From Streptomyces sp. CCM_MD2014 (GTDB lineage Bacteria > Actinomycetota > Actinomycetes > Streptomycetales > Streptomycetaceae): DNA of 64,000 nucleotides. The DNA is taken from positions 5,890,001-5,954,000 of the forward strand of contig NZ_CP009754.1 in NCBI RefSeq assembly GCF_000772045.1, in the 5' to 3' direction. The translations under genes and the position numbers were made by a program. This document shows, one piece after another, positions 26,069 through 35,153 of this stretch (its first letter is position 1; the number at the start of each line of letters is the position of its first letter). The notes beneath the pieces are model-generated. The model did no database searches. It had not been told where the DNA came from and saw nothing but the letters and a program-made list of their open reading frames with translations.

Positions 26069-26974
26069 GTGTCCGTACGTGAACTCGTCGTCCTCGGCAC
26101 CGCCAGCCAGGTCCCGACCCGGCACCGCAACCACAACGGCTACCTGCTCCGCTGGGACGGCGAGGGCATCCTGTTCGACCCCGGCGAGGGCACGCAGCGC
26201 CAGATGCTGCGCGCCGGGGTCGCCGCCCACGACCTGAACCGGATCTGCGTCACGCACTTCCACGGCGATCACAGCCTCGGCCTCGCCGGCGTGATCCAGC
26301 GCATCAACCTCGACCAGGTCCCGCACGAGGTCACCGCCCACTACCCGCGCTCCGGGCAGCGTTTCTTCGAGCGGCTGCGCTACGCCACCGCCTACCGCGA
26401 GACCGTCGCCCTCACCGAGGCCCCGGTCGCCGCCGACGGCCCCCTCGCGGTCACCCCCGCCTACACCCTGGACGCCCGCAGGCTCTCCCACCCCGTCGAG
26501 TCGTACGGCTACCGGCTCACCGAGCCCGACGGCCGCCGCATGCTGCCGGACCGCCTCGCCGCGCACGGCATCAAGGGCCCCGACGTCGGCCGCATCCAGC
26601 GCGAGGGCTCGCTGAACGGCGTACCCCTCGACGCGGTCAGCGAGGTCCGCCGCGGCCAGCGGTTCGCGTTCGTCATGGACACCCGGCTCTGCGAGGGCGT
26701 GCACGCGCTCGCCGAGGGCTGCGACCTGCTCGTCATCGAGTCGACCTTCCTCGACGAGGACGAGACCCTCGCCACCGACCACGGCCACCTCACCGCCGGG
26801 CAGGCCGCGCGGGTGGCCCGGAACGCGGGCGTACGGCACCTGGTGCTCACCCACTTCAGCCAGCGCTATTCGGACCCCGAGGAGTTCGAGCGGCAGGCGC
26901 GCGCGGCCGGCTACGAGGGGGAGCTGACGGTGGCCCGCGACCTCACCCGCGTCCCGGTTCCGAAACGCCGGTAG
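26069..26974 (+). CDS. rnz: Ribonuclease Z
   Basis: 301 aa. Beta-CASP-less metallo-beta-lactamase fold: LGTASQVPTRHRNHNG at the N-terminus, the metal motif THFHGDHSLGL, the exosite region and late motifs VMDTRLC, IESTFLDED, HLTAGQAA and LTHFSQRY. It removes 3' trailers from tRNA precursors. The THFHGDHSLG spacing and overall length match the short-form family. Confidence 0.93.
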   Translation: MSVRELVVLGTASQVPTRHRNHNGYLLRWDGEGILFDPGEGTQRQMLRAGVAAHDLNRICVTHFHGDHSLGLAGVIQRINLDQVPHEVTAHYPRSGQRFFERLRYATAYRETVALTEAPVAADGPLAVTPAYTLDARRLSHPVESYGYRLTEPDGRRMLPDRLAAHGIKGPDVGRIQREGSLNGVPLDAVSEVRRGQRFAFVMDTRLCEGVHALAEGCDLLVIESTFLDEDETLATDHGHLTAGQAARVARNAGVRHLVLTHFSQRYSDPEEFERQARAAGYEGELTVARDLTRVPVPKRR

Positions 26975-26994
26975 AACGGTCGTACGATGCTCTG

Positions 26995-27995
26995 ATGCCC
27001 CTGCCCAAAGCTGAACTGCACCTGCACATCGAAGGCACCCTGGAACCGGAGCTGGCCTTCGCGCTGGCCGCCCGCAACGGGGTCGTGCTGCCGTACGCCG
27101 ACGAGGACGCCCTGCGCGAGGCCTACCGCTTCGAGGACCTCCAGTCCTTCCTGAACCTGTACTACGAGCTGATGGCCGTCCTGCGCACGGAGCGGGACTT
27201 CGAGGACCTGGCCAACGCCTACCTCGCCCGCGCCGCCGCGCAGGGCGTCCGGCACGCCGAGATCTTCTTCGACCCGCAGGCCCACCTCGCCCGGGGCGTG
27301 GAGATGGGCACGGTCGTGGAGGGGCTGTGGCGGGCGCTGGGCGCCGGCCGGGAGAACCACGGGGTCTCCACCCGGCTGATCATGTGCTTCCTGCGCGACG
27401 AGTCCGCCGAGTCGGCGATGGCGACGCTGGACGCCGCCAAGCCGTACCTCGACCGCATCACCGGCATCGGCCTCGACTCCGCCGAGGTCGGCCACCCGCC
27501 GGTCAAGTTCCGCGAGGTGTTCGAGGCCGCGCCGCCGCCCTCGGGCTGCGCCGGGTCGCGCACGCGGGCGAGGAGGGGCCGCCCGCGTACGTCGCCGAGG
27601 CCCTCGACGTCCTCGGCGTGGAGCGGATCGACCACGGGCTGCGCTCGGTGGAGGACCCGGCGCTGGTCGAGCGGCTGGTGCGCGAGCGCGTCCCGCTCAC
27701 CCTGTGCCCGCTGTCCAACGTCCGGCTGCGGACGGTCGACACCCTCGCCGACCACCCGCTGCCCGCGATGCTCGACGCGGGCCTCATGTGCACCGTCAAC
27801 TCCGACGACCCGGCCTACTTCGGCGGTTACGCGGGCGACAACTTCGACGCCGTGCGCGAGGCCCTCGGCCTCACGGAGGAGCGGCTGCGGGAGCTGGCCC
27901 GCAACTCGTTCCTCGCCTCCTTCCTGGAGGACGACGAGGAGCTGCGGGCACGCTGCCTCGCGGAGGTCGAGGCGTTCGAGTTCCCCGCCGCGTAG
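26995..27995 (+). pseudogene. Adenine deaminase (adenosine-deaminase superfamily), frameshifted
   Basis: Frame 1 from the ATG at 26995 encodes the start (PKAELHLHIEGTLEPELAF with the HxH zinc motif, through GLDSAEVGHPPVKFREVFE). From about 27540 the family continues one frame over (RRVAHAGEEGPP, IDHGLRSVED, LCPLSNVRL, VNSDDPAYFGGY) to a stop at 27995. The switch falls in GCC-rich sequence at 27524-27540, and either one missing or two extra bases explain it. EVGHPP and HAGEEGPPEY-like motifs resemble adenine aminohydrolase (purine salvage) more than adenosine deaminase. The original frame runs on to 28074 as nonsense. It may be a sequencing error or a real lesion. Confidence 0.88.
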
Positions 27996-28016
27996 CGGTT
28001 CCCGCGCGCGCCGGGC

Positions 28017-29387
28017 TCAGCCCGTCCCGGACCCCGGTGTGGCCGCGGCCTGCCGGGGTCCCGCCGTGTCGTAGGCGCCCCGCACGGCCACGGCCGGGGC
28101 CTCCACGTCGATCTCCACCACCGGCTGCTCCACGGCGCCGACCTCCGGCACGGCACCGCTCGGCGTGCCCGTGGCGGCGGCGACCAGCGCGGCCGGGGTG
28201 CCGCCGCGGCGGCGGATCGCGCCGGGCAGCAGCGGGCGCCCGCCGGTGTGCAGGGCTACGGCGGTCATCGGCGCGGCGACCAGCAGCAGCCCGACGCCGA
28301 GCACCAGGCCCATGACGGGGTAGCCGGCCTGCGCCGACAGCACACTGCCGGTCAGCGGCCCGGCCGCCGTGCCCAGCGAGGACGCCGAGCCGACGAGCAC
28401 CGCCCACCGGCCGCGCGGGTCGAGCGAGGCGGCGAGGCCGATCAGGTACGACAGGACGACCGGGTAGACCGTGTTCCAGGCGATCTCGCCGGTCGCGAAG
28501 GCCGCGGGGGTGGTCGCGGACGCGCTCACCGCGATGCAGCCCGCGATGAGCACCGTGCCGGCGCCGACGGGCATCGCCCGCCCCAGCCGCGGCCCGAGGG
28601 CACCGGCCGCGAGTACGCCCACCAGGCCCGCGCCCAGCGCGACGGCGAAGACGGCCCCGAGGGCGGCGTCGCCCAGACCGGCCTGCGTCAGCCCGATCCG
28701 GCCGCTGACGCCCCACAGGGAATTCTGCGCCAGCGACCAGCACAGCACCGTGACGGCGAGGACCAGTCCCGAACGGCGGTGGGGGAGCGGGGCGCCCGCG
28801 TCGTCGGCGCCCTCGTGGCCGGCGGCACCGTGCGCGGCCGGGCTGCCGGCCGTACCGCCCGGCAGCCGGCCGGTCAGCGGCCACACCGCCAGCGCGGTCA
28901 GGGCGATCGCGGCCAGCGGCAGCCCGTGCGCCCGGCCGAGGTGGGGCACCGTCAGGTACACCGCGCCGGCCAGCGCGGACACGCTCAGCAGGCCTGCCGT
29001 GGAGGCCCGGTGAGGATCCCGTTCCGCGGCGATCCGGGCGGCGGCGACCGTCATCACGGTTCCCGAGCCGAAACCGCCCACGACCGCGCCGGCGACGACG
29101 GCCGGGACGGCGGTGGTGAGCGCGGCGGCGCCGTAGCCGAAGAAGGCCAGCGCGAGACCGAAGCGGGCCAGCGCCCGCGCACCGAAGCGCTGGACCCGGG
29201 AGGCCAGCAGGAAGCCCGCGGTCGCCGAACTCAGCAGCAGCGCGCTGCCGACGGCGCCCGCCTGCGTGGTGGACAGCGGAAGGCTGGTGTCGAGTCTGCC
29301 GACGGTGGTGGGCAGCAGATACGGAGGCAGGTACCCGGCCGTGAAAAGGGCGACGAGGGGCCAGGGAGTGGTGCGGGGGGCGAACAC
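28017..29387 (-). CDS. MFS transporter (12 TM)
   Basis: 456 aa from the GTG at 29387; the frame is open for another 98 codons upstream but there lacks membrane character. About 12 hydrophobic segments, with a weak MFS motif A region (VQRFGARALARFGLAL), GFGSGTVMTVAAARIAAERDP and a central His/Gly loop at about 250-275. It has a soluble C-terminal tail of about 60 residues. The substrate is unknown; it is divergent from a sugar-acid dehydratase and may export or import the same class of compound. The Crp-like box lies upstream of it. Confidence 0.85.
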   Translation of the reverse strand: MFAPRTTPWPLVALFTAGYLPPYLLPTTVGRLDTSLPLSTTQAGAVGSALLLSSATAGFLLASRVQRFGARALARFGLALAFFGYGAAALTTAVPAVVAGAVVGGFGSGTVMTVAAARIAAERDPHRASTAGLLSVSALAGAVYLTVPHLGRAHGLPLAAIALTALAVWPLTGRLPGGTAGSPAAHGAAGHEGADDAGAPLPHRRSGLVLAVTVLCWSLAQNSLWGVSGRIGLTQAGLGDAALGAVFAVALGAGLVGVLAAGALGPRLGRAMPVGAGTVLIAGCIAVSASATTPAAFATGEIAWNTVYPVVLSYLIGLAASLDPRGRWAVLVGSASSLGTAAGPLTGSVLSAQAGYPVMGLVLGVGLLLVAAPMTAVALHTGGRPLLPGAIRRRGGTPAALVAAATGTPSGAVPEVGAVEQPVVEIDVEAPAVAVRGAYDTAGPRQAAATPGSGTG

Positions 29388-29506
29388 GGGCGTTCCCAGG
29401 GCATGCGAAAGGGGCGGTGGGAGGGGAGGGGGCGACGACCGTCGACTGACCGGTTCGCGCGGGCAATTTGTATCAAGCGCGAGGAGGCGTGAAACAGGCG
29501 GGCTGG

Positions 29507-29522
29507 TGTGATCTAGGTCACA
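29507..29522. promoter_or_regulatory. Perfect Crp/FNR-type palindrome
   Basis: TGTGA-TCTAGG-TCACA matches the classical TGTGA-N6-TCACA box exactly. S. coelicolor Crp recognises a related GTG-N6-CAC core. It lies 120 bases before the MFS start, just upstream of that gene's promoter candidate. Confidence 0.65.
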
Positions 29523-29805
29523 TCTACGTTTGGGGGTATGGAAGCCGGGTAGTAGCAGTGGCCAACGCCGGTGAATTGAGGCGCTCTCGGCCGGAATTGC
29601 CGCCTCCGGATCGGCCCCCGTCTCCCCTGTTCCCGCCGCGATCCGCGCGTCGTGATCCGGCGTCATCCGCGTCGTCGGCATCGAGTGGCCGACCGCGTCC
29701 GGCGCCGCCGGGGCCCGCCCGGTTCATCTCACGGCCGTACGTCCGACGCCGCCCCGGCGTCGGGCGGCCGCGGGCGGGCGCCGGGGTGCCGCAGGCACCG
29801 CCCCG

Positions 29806-29833
29806 TTGACGTCGTCCATTTCGCTTATCTAAT
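29806..29833 (+). promoter_or_regulatory. Promoter candidate for the dehydratase/kinase genes
   Basis: TTGACG (29806-29811) is followed after 16 bases by TCTAAT (29828-29833) inside an AT-richer patch TTATCTAATCT. The TTGACG element is the best -35 match in the gap. Confidence 0.5.
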
Positions 29834-29984
29834 CTCCGTTCTCATACATGAAAGGCGTCCATGTGGGGAGACGAGTCAGGGGAACCCAGGGCGGACCCGG
29901 ATACGGGCACGACCGTACGGCCGCCGGGCCGGCCGACCTCAAGACGCTGCTCACCGCCGGACTCGACCTCGTAGGAGCCGCCCT

Positions 29985-31280
29985 GTGACCGCCGACCTCA
30001 CCGTCACGGCCGTCCACCTCACGCCGATCCTCGTCGCGGACCCGCCGCTGCTCAACACCCAGGGCGTGCACCAGCCGTACACGCCCCGGCTGATCGTCGA
30101 GGTCGAGACCGCGGGCGGGATCACCGGCGTCGGCGAGACCTACGGCGACGCCAAGTACCTGGAGCTGGCCCGCCCGTTCGCGGAGCGACTGGTGGGCCGT
30201 CGGGTGAGCGACCTCAACGGGCTGTTCACCGTCGCCGACGAGGTGGCCGTGGACGACTCCCGGGTCTCCGGACGGGTCGACGTCGGCGGACTGCGCGGCG
30301 TCCAGACCGCCGACAAGCTGCGCCTGTCCGTCGTCTCCGGCTTCGAGGTCGCCTGCCTCGACGCCCTCGGCAAGGCGCTCGGCCTGCCCGTGCACGCCCT
30401 GCTCGGCGGCAAGGTCCGCGACGCCGTCGAGTACAGCGCCTACCTCTTCTACAAGTGGGCCGGGCACCCCGAGGGCGTCGCCTGCGAGAAGGACGACTGG
30501 GGCGCCGCCGTCGACCCGGCGGGTGTGGTCGAGCAGGCCCGCGCCTTCACCGAGCGGTACGGCTTCACCTCCTTCAAGCTCAAGGGCGGCGTCTTCCCGC
30601 CCGACGAGGAGATCGCCGCCGTCAAGGCCCTCGCCGCGGCCTTCCCCGGTCACCCGCTGCGCCTGGACCCCAACGGCGCCTGGTCCGTGGAGACCTCCCT
30701 CAGGGTCGCGGCGGAACTCGGGGACGTCCTGGAGTACCTGGAGGACCCCGCGCTCGGCACCCCCGCCATGGCCGAGGTCGCCGCGCGGACCGGCGTGCCG
30801 CTCGCGACCAACATGTGCGTGACGACGTTCGCCGAGATCCGGGAGGCGTTCACCAAGGACGCCGTCCAGGTCGTGCTCTGCGACCACCACTACTGGGGCG
30901 GGCTGCGCAACACCCAGCACCTCGCCGCCGTCTGCCGCACCTTCGGCGTCGGAGTGTCCATGCACTCCAACACCCACCTCGGCATCAGCCTCGCCGCCAT
31001 GACCCACGTGGCGGCCACCGTGCCGGACCTCCACCACGCCTGCGACTCCCACTACCCCTGGCAGTCCGAGGACGTGCTCACCGAACGGCTCACCTTCGAC
31101 GGCGGCAGGGTCGCCGTCTCCGACGCCCCCGGGCTCGGGGTGGAACTCGACCGCGACAGGCTGGCGTTCCTCCACCGCCGCTGGCTCGACGACGACGGCA
31201 CCCTCCGCGACCGCGACGACGCGGCGGCGATGCGGGTCGCCGACCCGGAGTGGGTCACCCCGTCCGTCCCCCGCTGGTGA
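29985..31280 (+). CDS. Enolase-superfamily sugar-acid dehydratase, glucarate dehydratase-like
   Basis: 431 aa from the GTG at 29985, with TAGGAG seven bases upstream. N-terminal lid domain (GVGETYGDAKYLE) then barrel motifs: the catalytic lysine segment FKLKGGVFPPDEE, metal ligands LDPNGAWSVE, YLEDP and CDHHYWGG, and the catalytic histidine in MHSNTHLGISLA. This matches D-glucarate/galactarate-type dehydratases, which form 5-keto-4-deoxy-glucarate for sugar-acid catabolism. A PfkB kinase follows on the same strand after 202 bp, in keeping with a sugar catabolic unit. Confidence 0.85.
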   Translation: MTADLTVTAVHLTPILVADPPLLNTQGVHQPYTPRLIVEVETAGGITGVGETYGDAKYLELARPFAERLVGRRVSDLNGLFTVADEVAVDDSRVSGRVDVGGLRGVQTADKLRLSVVSGFEVACLDALGKALGLPVHALLGGKVRDAVEYSAYLFYKWAGHPEGVACEKDDWGAAVDPAGVVEQARAFTERYGFTSFKLKGGVFPPDEEIAAVKALAAAFPGHPLRLDPNGAWSVETSLRVAAELGDVLEYLEDPALGTPAMAEVAARTGVPLATNMCVTTFAEIREAFTKDAVQVVLCDHHYWGGLRNTQHLAAVCRTFGVGVSMHSNTHLGISLAAMTHVAATVPDLHHACDSHYPWQSEDVLTERLTFDGGRVAVSDAPGLGVELDRDRLAFLHRRWLDDDGTLRDRDDAAAMRVADPEWVTPSVPRW

Positions 31281-31482
31281 GCGGCCCGCCCTCCCCTGCC
31301 ACGACCGGGTGCGCCCCCGCCCGGCGGAGGCACCCGCCGCACGGCGCCGGAGATCACTCCGGGGGCGGCCCGGCGCGCGGACCCGGAGCCCGCCCGGCCT
31401 GACACCACGGCGGCCGGCACCACCGCACCGTCGGTGGCGTGGTGCACACTGGCGGGGTCCGCACCATGCCAGGGAGCGCACC

Positions 31483-32673
31483 GTGACAGCGTCCACCGTG
31501 TCCACCGACGTGCCCGACGCGACCGACGTGCCCGTCATGCCGGCCGACGAGAGAACGCACCGCCACGTCCCGCCCGAGGGATCGCACCGCCACCCCCAGG
31601 TCGATCCCCTCGCAGGCCTGCGCACACCGCAGGACCCGCCCTGGGACGTGTATCTGACCGGCACGGTCTTCCTCGACGTGATCTTCACCGGGCTCGACTC
31701 CGCCCCGGTGCGCGGGACCGAGTCCTGGGCCCGGGGGATGGGGTCGAGCCCGGGCGGCATCGCCAACATGGCGACCGCGCTGGCCCGCCTCGGCCTGCGC
31801 ACCTCGCTGGCCGCCGCGTTCGGCGACGACCACTACGGCGACTACTGCTGGGACGCGCTCGCCCGGGGCGAGGGCATCGACCTGTCCCCGTCCCGCACCG
31901 TGCCCGGCTGGCACTCGCCGGTGACGGTCTCGATGGCGTACGAGGGGGAGCGCACGATGGTCTCCCACGGCCACGAGCCGCCGCCGGAGGAGCCGTCGCC
32001 CGACTGCCCGCCCCGGGCCCGTGCCGCCGTCGCCTCCCTCACGCCCGGCGTCCGCGCCCCCTGGATCGCCCAGGCCGCCGCCCGCGGCACCCGGGTCTTC
32101 GCCGACGTCGGCTGGGACGACACCGGTGCCTGGGACCTGGCCGCGCTGCCCGACCTCGCGCACTGCGAGGCCTTCCTGCCCAACGCGGAGGAGGCCATGC
32201 GCTACACCGGCGCCGGCTGCCCCCGCGCCGCCGCGCACGCCCTGACCGAGCACGTGCCGCTCGCCGTGGTCACCCTCGGCGCGGACGGCGCCTACGCGGT
32301 GGACCGGCGCACGGGGGAGAGCGCCGAGGTCCCGGCCATCGAGGTGGAGGCCCTGGACCCGACCGGCGCCGGGGACGTCTTCGTGGCCGGTTTCGTCACC
32401 GGCACCCTGGCCGGCTGGCCGCTGGCCGACCGCCTGGCCTTCGCGGGCCTGACCGCCGCGCTCTCCGTCCAGGAGTTCGGCGGCTCGCTGTCGGCACCCG
32501 GCTGGTGCGAGATCGCCACCTGGTGGCGCAAGGTCCAGTCGCTGGAGGACCAGGACCCGGCGGCCCTCAGCCGCTACGCGTTCCTGGCCGGCCTGGTCCC
32601 GGACGACCTGGTGGCACCCTGGCCCCTGCGCCGCGCGGTCCCCACCATCGGCTACCGCCCCCCGACGCCCTGA
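31483..32673 (+). CDS. PfkB-family carbohydrate kinase
   Basis: 396 aa from the GTG at 31483, with AGGGAG seven bases upstream. A His/Pro-rich N-terminal extension of about 50 residues precedes the ribokinase fold: the substrate motif GSSPGGIANMATALARLGL, FGDDHYGDYC, and the C-terminal PfkB signature DPTGAGDVFVAGFVTG with the catalytic Asp. It phosphorylates a sugar or sugar-like substrate with ATP. Which sugar is unknown; the neighbouring dehydratase suggests a product of sugar-acid breakdown. Confidence 0.87.
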   Translation: MTASTVSTDVPDATDVPVMPADERTHRHVPPEGSHRHPQVDPLAGLRTPQDPPWDVYLTGTVFLDVIFTGLDSAPVRGTESWARGMGSSPGGIANMATALARLGLRTSLAAAFGDDHYGDYCWDALARGEGIDLSPSRTVPGWHSPVTVSMAYEGERTMVSHGHEPPPEEPSPDCPPRARAAVASLTPGVRAPWIAQAAARGTRVFADVGWDDTGAWDLAALPDLAHCEAFLPNAEEAMRYTGAGCPRAAAHALTEHVPLAVVTLGADGAYAVDRRTGESAEVPAIEVEALDPTGAGDVFVAGFVTGTLAGWPLADRLAFAGLTAALSVQEFGGSLSAPGWCEIATWWRKVQSLEDQDPAALSRYAFLAGLVPDDLVAPWPLRRAVPTIGYRPPTP

Positions 32674-32695
32674 CCGCGGGCGAGGCCGGGGTGCC

Positions 32696-33658
32696 TCAGA
32701 ACCCGAGCCGTCGCAGCTGCTTCGGGTCGCGCTGCCAGTCCTTGGCGACCTTCACGTGCAGGTCCAGGAAGACCGGCGTACCGAGGAGCGCCTCGATCTG
32801 CTTGCGGGACTTGATCCCGACGTCCTTCAGGCGCTTGCCCTTGGGGCCGATGATGATGCCCTTCTGGCTGGGGCGCTCGATGTAGACGTTGGCGTGGATG
32901 TCGAGGAGCGGCTTGTCCGCGGGACGGTCCTCGCGCGGGAGCATCTCCTCGACGACCACCGCGATGGAGTGCGGCAGCTCGTCCCGCACGCCCTCCAGCG
33001 CGGCCTCCCGGATCAGCTCCGCGACCATGACCTGCTCGGGCTCGTCGGTCAGGTCACCCTCGGGATAGAGCGCGGGGCCCTCGGGCAGCAGCGGGGTGAG
33101 CAGGTCGGCCAGGAGGTCCACCTGCTGGTCGGTCGTGGCGGACACCGGCACGATCTCCGCCCAGGTGATGCCCAGCTCCTTGCCCAGCCGGTCGACGGCG
33201 ATCAGCTGCTCGGCCAGGGCCTTGGAGTCCACCAGGTCGGTCTTGGTGACGATCGCGATCTTCGGGGTCTTCTTGATCCCCGCCAGCTCCTTGGCGATGA
33301 AGCGGTCACCGGGGCCCAGCTTCTCGTTGGCCGGCAGGCAGAAGCCGATCACGTCCACCTCGGCCCACGTGGTGCGCACCACGTCGTTGAGGCGCTCGCC
33401 CAGCAGCGTGCGCGGCTTGTGCAGCCCCGGCGTGTCCACCAGGATCAGCTGGGCGTCCTCGCGGTGCACGATGCCCCGCACCGTGTGCCGGGTGGTCTGC
33501 GGCCGGTTGGACGTGATCGCCACCTTCTGCCCGACCAGAGCGTTCGTGAGGGTGGACTTGCCCGCGTTGGGACGGCCCACGAAGCAGGCGAAGCCGGCCC
33601 GGTGAACAGCCTCGGCCGGTTCTTCGGATGACTGGGTACGAACGCTCATGGCGCCCAT
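32696..33658 (-). CDS. era: GTPase Era
   Basis: 320 aa. G1 GRPNAGKST at 28-36, G3 DTPGLHKP, G4 TKTD, and a C-terminal KH domain with KGIIIGPKGKRLKDVG. Era binds the 3' end of 16S rRNA in 30S assembly and couples it to cell growth. An alternative ATG lies three codons in. The cytidine-deaminase-like gene lies 57 bp upstream in the same orientation, the gene order usual for Streptomyces. Confidence 0.96.
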   Translation of the reverse strand: MGAMSVRTQSSEEPAEAVHRAGFACFVGRPNAGKSTLTNALVGQKVAITSNRPQTTRHTVRGIVHREDAQLILVDTPGLHKPRTLLGERLNDVVRTTWAEVDVIGFCLPANEKLGPGDRFIAKELAGIKKTPKIAIVTKTDLVDSKALAEQLIAVDRLGKELGITWAEIVPVSATTDQQVDLLADLLTPLLPEGPALYPEGDLTDEPEQVMVAELIREAALEGVRDELPHSIAVVVEEMLPREDRPADKPLLDIHANVYIERPSQKGIIIGPKGKRLKDVGIKSRKQIEALLGTPVFLDLHVKVAKDWQRDPKQLRRLGF

Positions 33659-33714
33659 TGTCCCTGATCCCCGAAGCCCCGCCGTACCACGGTCGCCCGC
33701 CGGGCCGGCGAGCG

Positions 33715-34071
33715 TCAGCCCGCGCTGACCGTCTCCCGCACCGTCCCGTCGGGCGAAGCCACCAGCACCGGCGTCTTCGGGCCGCCCAGGTCCCGTACCG
33801 CCGCCCGGTCCTCCGCCGACGCCGACTCCGACTCGGTCACCACGGCCGCCGCCTCCAGGGACTTCGCGCCGGAGGCCACCGCCATCGCCACCGCCGTGCG
33901 CAGGGCGCTGAGGTGGAGGGAGTCCAGCGCGACGGTCCCGGCGACGTAGGTGCGGCCGGTCTCGTCGCGTACGGCGGCGCCCTCGGGCACGCCGTTGCGG
34001 GCGCGGGCCGAGCGGGCCAGGGTGACGATCTTGCGGTCCTCGGGGTCGAGGCCGGGGGTCTCGGTGGTCAT
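33715..34071 (-). CDS. Cytidine-deaminase-like protein lacking zinc ligands
   Basis: 118 aa from the ATG at 34071. The fold pattern follows small cytidine deaminases: GAAVRDETGRTYVAGTVALDSLHLSALRTAVAMAV, then AAAVVTESE. Where active enzymes have a (C/H)AE motif the sequence is LSALRTA, and the later PCxxC is replaced by SASAEDR. It therefore lacks the usual zinc site and is probably not a deaminase. Its position next to era is conserved. It may have become a structural or binding protein. Confidence 0.75.
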   Translation of the reverse strand: MTTETPGLDPEDRKIVTLARSARARNGVPEGAAVRDETGRTYVAGTVALDSLHLSALRTAVAMAVASGAKSLEAAAVVTESESASAEDRAAVRDLGGPKTPVLVASPDGTVRETVSAG

Positions 34072-34153
34072 GGGGTGAGCATACGTAGCCCCGCCGGGCA
34101 CCGGTCCGCTCACCCCGGCACCGGCCGGCTCCCGCCCGGGAACCGGTCCGCTC

Positions 34154-35050
34154 TCACCCCGCCACCGGGTACATCGCCCCGCGACGCCCCTCCGGCGAGG
34201 CCAGCCACTCCAGCTTCGCCGCCGTGTTCGCCTCGTCCAGCGGCGTGTGCAGCACGATGGTCAGATCGGGGCGGGCGGGCACCTGGAGCGCCGTCGACTC
34301 CAGGCTCAGCAGGCCGACCAGCGGGTGGTCCAGCTCCTTGCGGATCTGTCCCGCGTCCTCGATGTCCCGCTCCTCCCACAGCGCGGCGAACTCGGCACTG
34401 GCCTCCTTCAGATCGGCCAGCACCTGCTGGAAGCCCTCGTCGTCCGGATTGGCCGCGCAGGTCGCGCGGAACTGGGCGACGACCGTGCGCGCGTTGCGCT
34501 CCCAGCTGCGGGCGCGGGAGCGGTACAGCGGGTCGGTGAAGTAGTCCACGATGCAGTTCCACGTCGTCTCGGGCCGCATGCCCAGCACCATCGCCGCCGC
34601 GTCGTTGTACATCACGCAGTTGTAGTACCGGTCCATGATGTGCGCCGGATACGGCATCCACGTGTCGATCAGCCGCCGCAGCCCCTCGCACATGTCCCGC
34701 TTGGCCGGCTCCACCTCGGCGGCGGGCGGGTTCAGCCCGGCCAGCACGTACAGGTGGCGGCGCTCGGCGTTGCTGAGCCGCAGCACCCGGCCGACCGCGT
34801 CCAGGACCTGCGGGGAGACGGAGATGTCGCGGCCCTGCTCCAGCCACTGGTACCAGGACGCGCCCACCCCGGCGAGCACGGCCACCTCCTCGCGGCGCAG
34901 CCCCGGCGTCCGCCGCCGCGCCCCGCCGTCCGGCAGACCGACCTCGGCCGGGGACACCCGGGCCCGCCGGCTCATCAGGAACTCCCGCAGCTCACTGCGG
35001 CGCCGGTCCCGGCCCGACGACGCCTCCGCCCTCGTGATCACGTCCGGCAC
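34154..35050 (-). CDS. XRE-type regulator with MmyB-like ligand-binding domain
   Basis: 298 aa from the GTG at 35050, which has a G-rich ribosome site upstream. An N-terminal helix-turn-helix at about 20-95 (RRRTPGLRREEVAVLAGVG, WYQWLEQGRDISVSPQVLDAVGRVLRL) is followed by the MmyB/MltR-like sensor domain (NCVMYNDAAAMVLG, DPLYRSRARSWERNAR). Such proteins usually sit divergent from the transporter or oxidoreductase they control and may sense fatty-acid-like ligands. The 21-bp palindrome in the shared promoter region is the likely operator. Confidence 0.9.
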   Translation of the reverse strand: MPDVITRAEASSGRDRRRSELREFLMSRRARVSPAEVGLPDGGARRRTPGLRREEVAVLAGVGASWYQWLEQGRDISVSPQVLDAVGRVLRLSNAERRHLYVLAGLNPPAAEVEPAKRDMCEGLRRLIDTWMPYPAHIMDRYYNCVMYNDAAAMVLGMRPETTWNCIVDYFTDPLYRSRARSWERNARTVVAQFRATCAANPDDEGFQQVLADLKEASAEFAALWEERDIEDAGQIRKELDHPLVGLLSLESTALQVPARPDLTIVLHTPLDEANTAAKLEWLASPEGRRGAMYPVAG

Positions 35051-35089
35051 GTACGTACTCCCCCCGTGGTCATCCCGATCATGCCGGTG

Positions 35090-35110
35090 CCTGGTGGTGG
35101 CACCACCAGG
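35090..35110. promoter_or_regulatory. Perfect 21-bp palindromic operator
   Basis: Arms CCTGGTGGTG (35090-35099) and CACCACCAGG (35101-35110) flank a central G. It lies 40 bases from the regulator start and 44 bases from the transporter start, so a single site could control both genes. Confidence 0.8.
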
Positions 35111-35153
35111 ACAATCGGCGTCTCCCCACAACTATTCCGGGGGCCGGAGGCTC

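Larger units (their letters stand above)
29388..29984. other. 597-bp divergent regulatory region
   Basis: Separates the MFS gene (minus) from the dehydratase (plus). It contains the Crp-like palindrome at 29507-29522, a minus-strand promoter candidate (TTTCAC-N16-TACAAA, read on the minus strand over about 29467-29494), a plus-strand promoter near 29806-29833 and about 150 bases of leader. No intact gene was recognised. Confidence 0.6.

Noticed and set aside
27995..28074. Extension of the adenine deaminase first frame to 28074
   Set aside because: The translation past the frameshift is Arg/Ser/Pro-rich nonsense; the family sequence continues in the other frame and ends at 27995.
31466..31485. 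Seven-codon ORF just before the PfkB-kinase start
   Set aside because: ATGCCAGGGAGC... overlaps the GTG start by chance; no leader-like composition.
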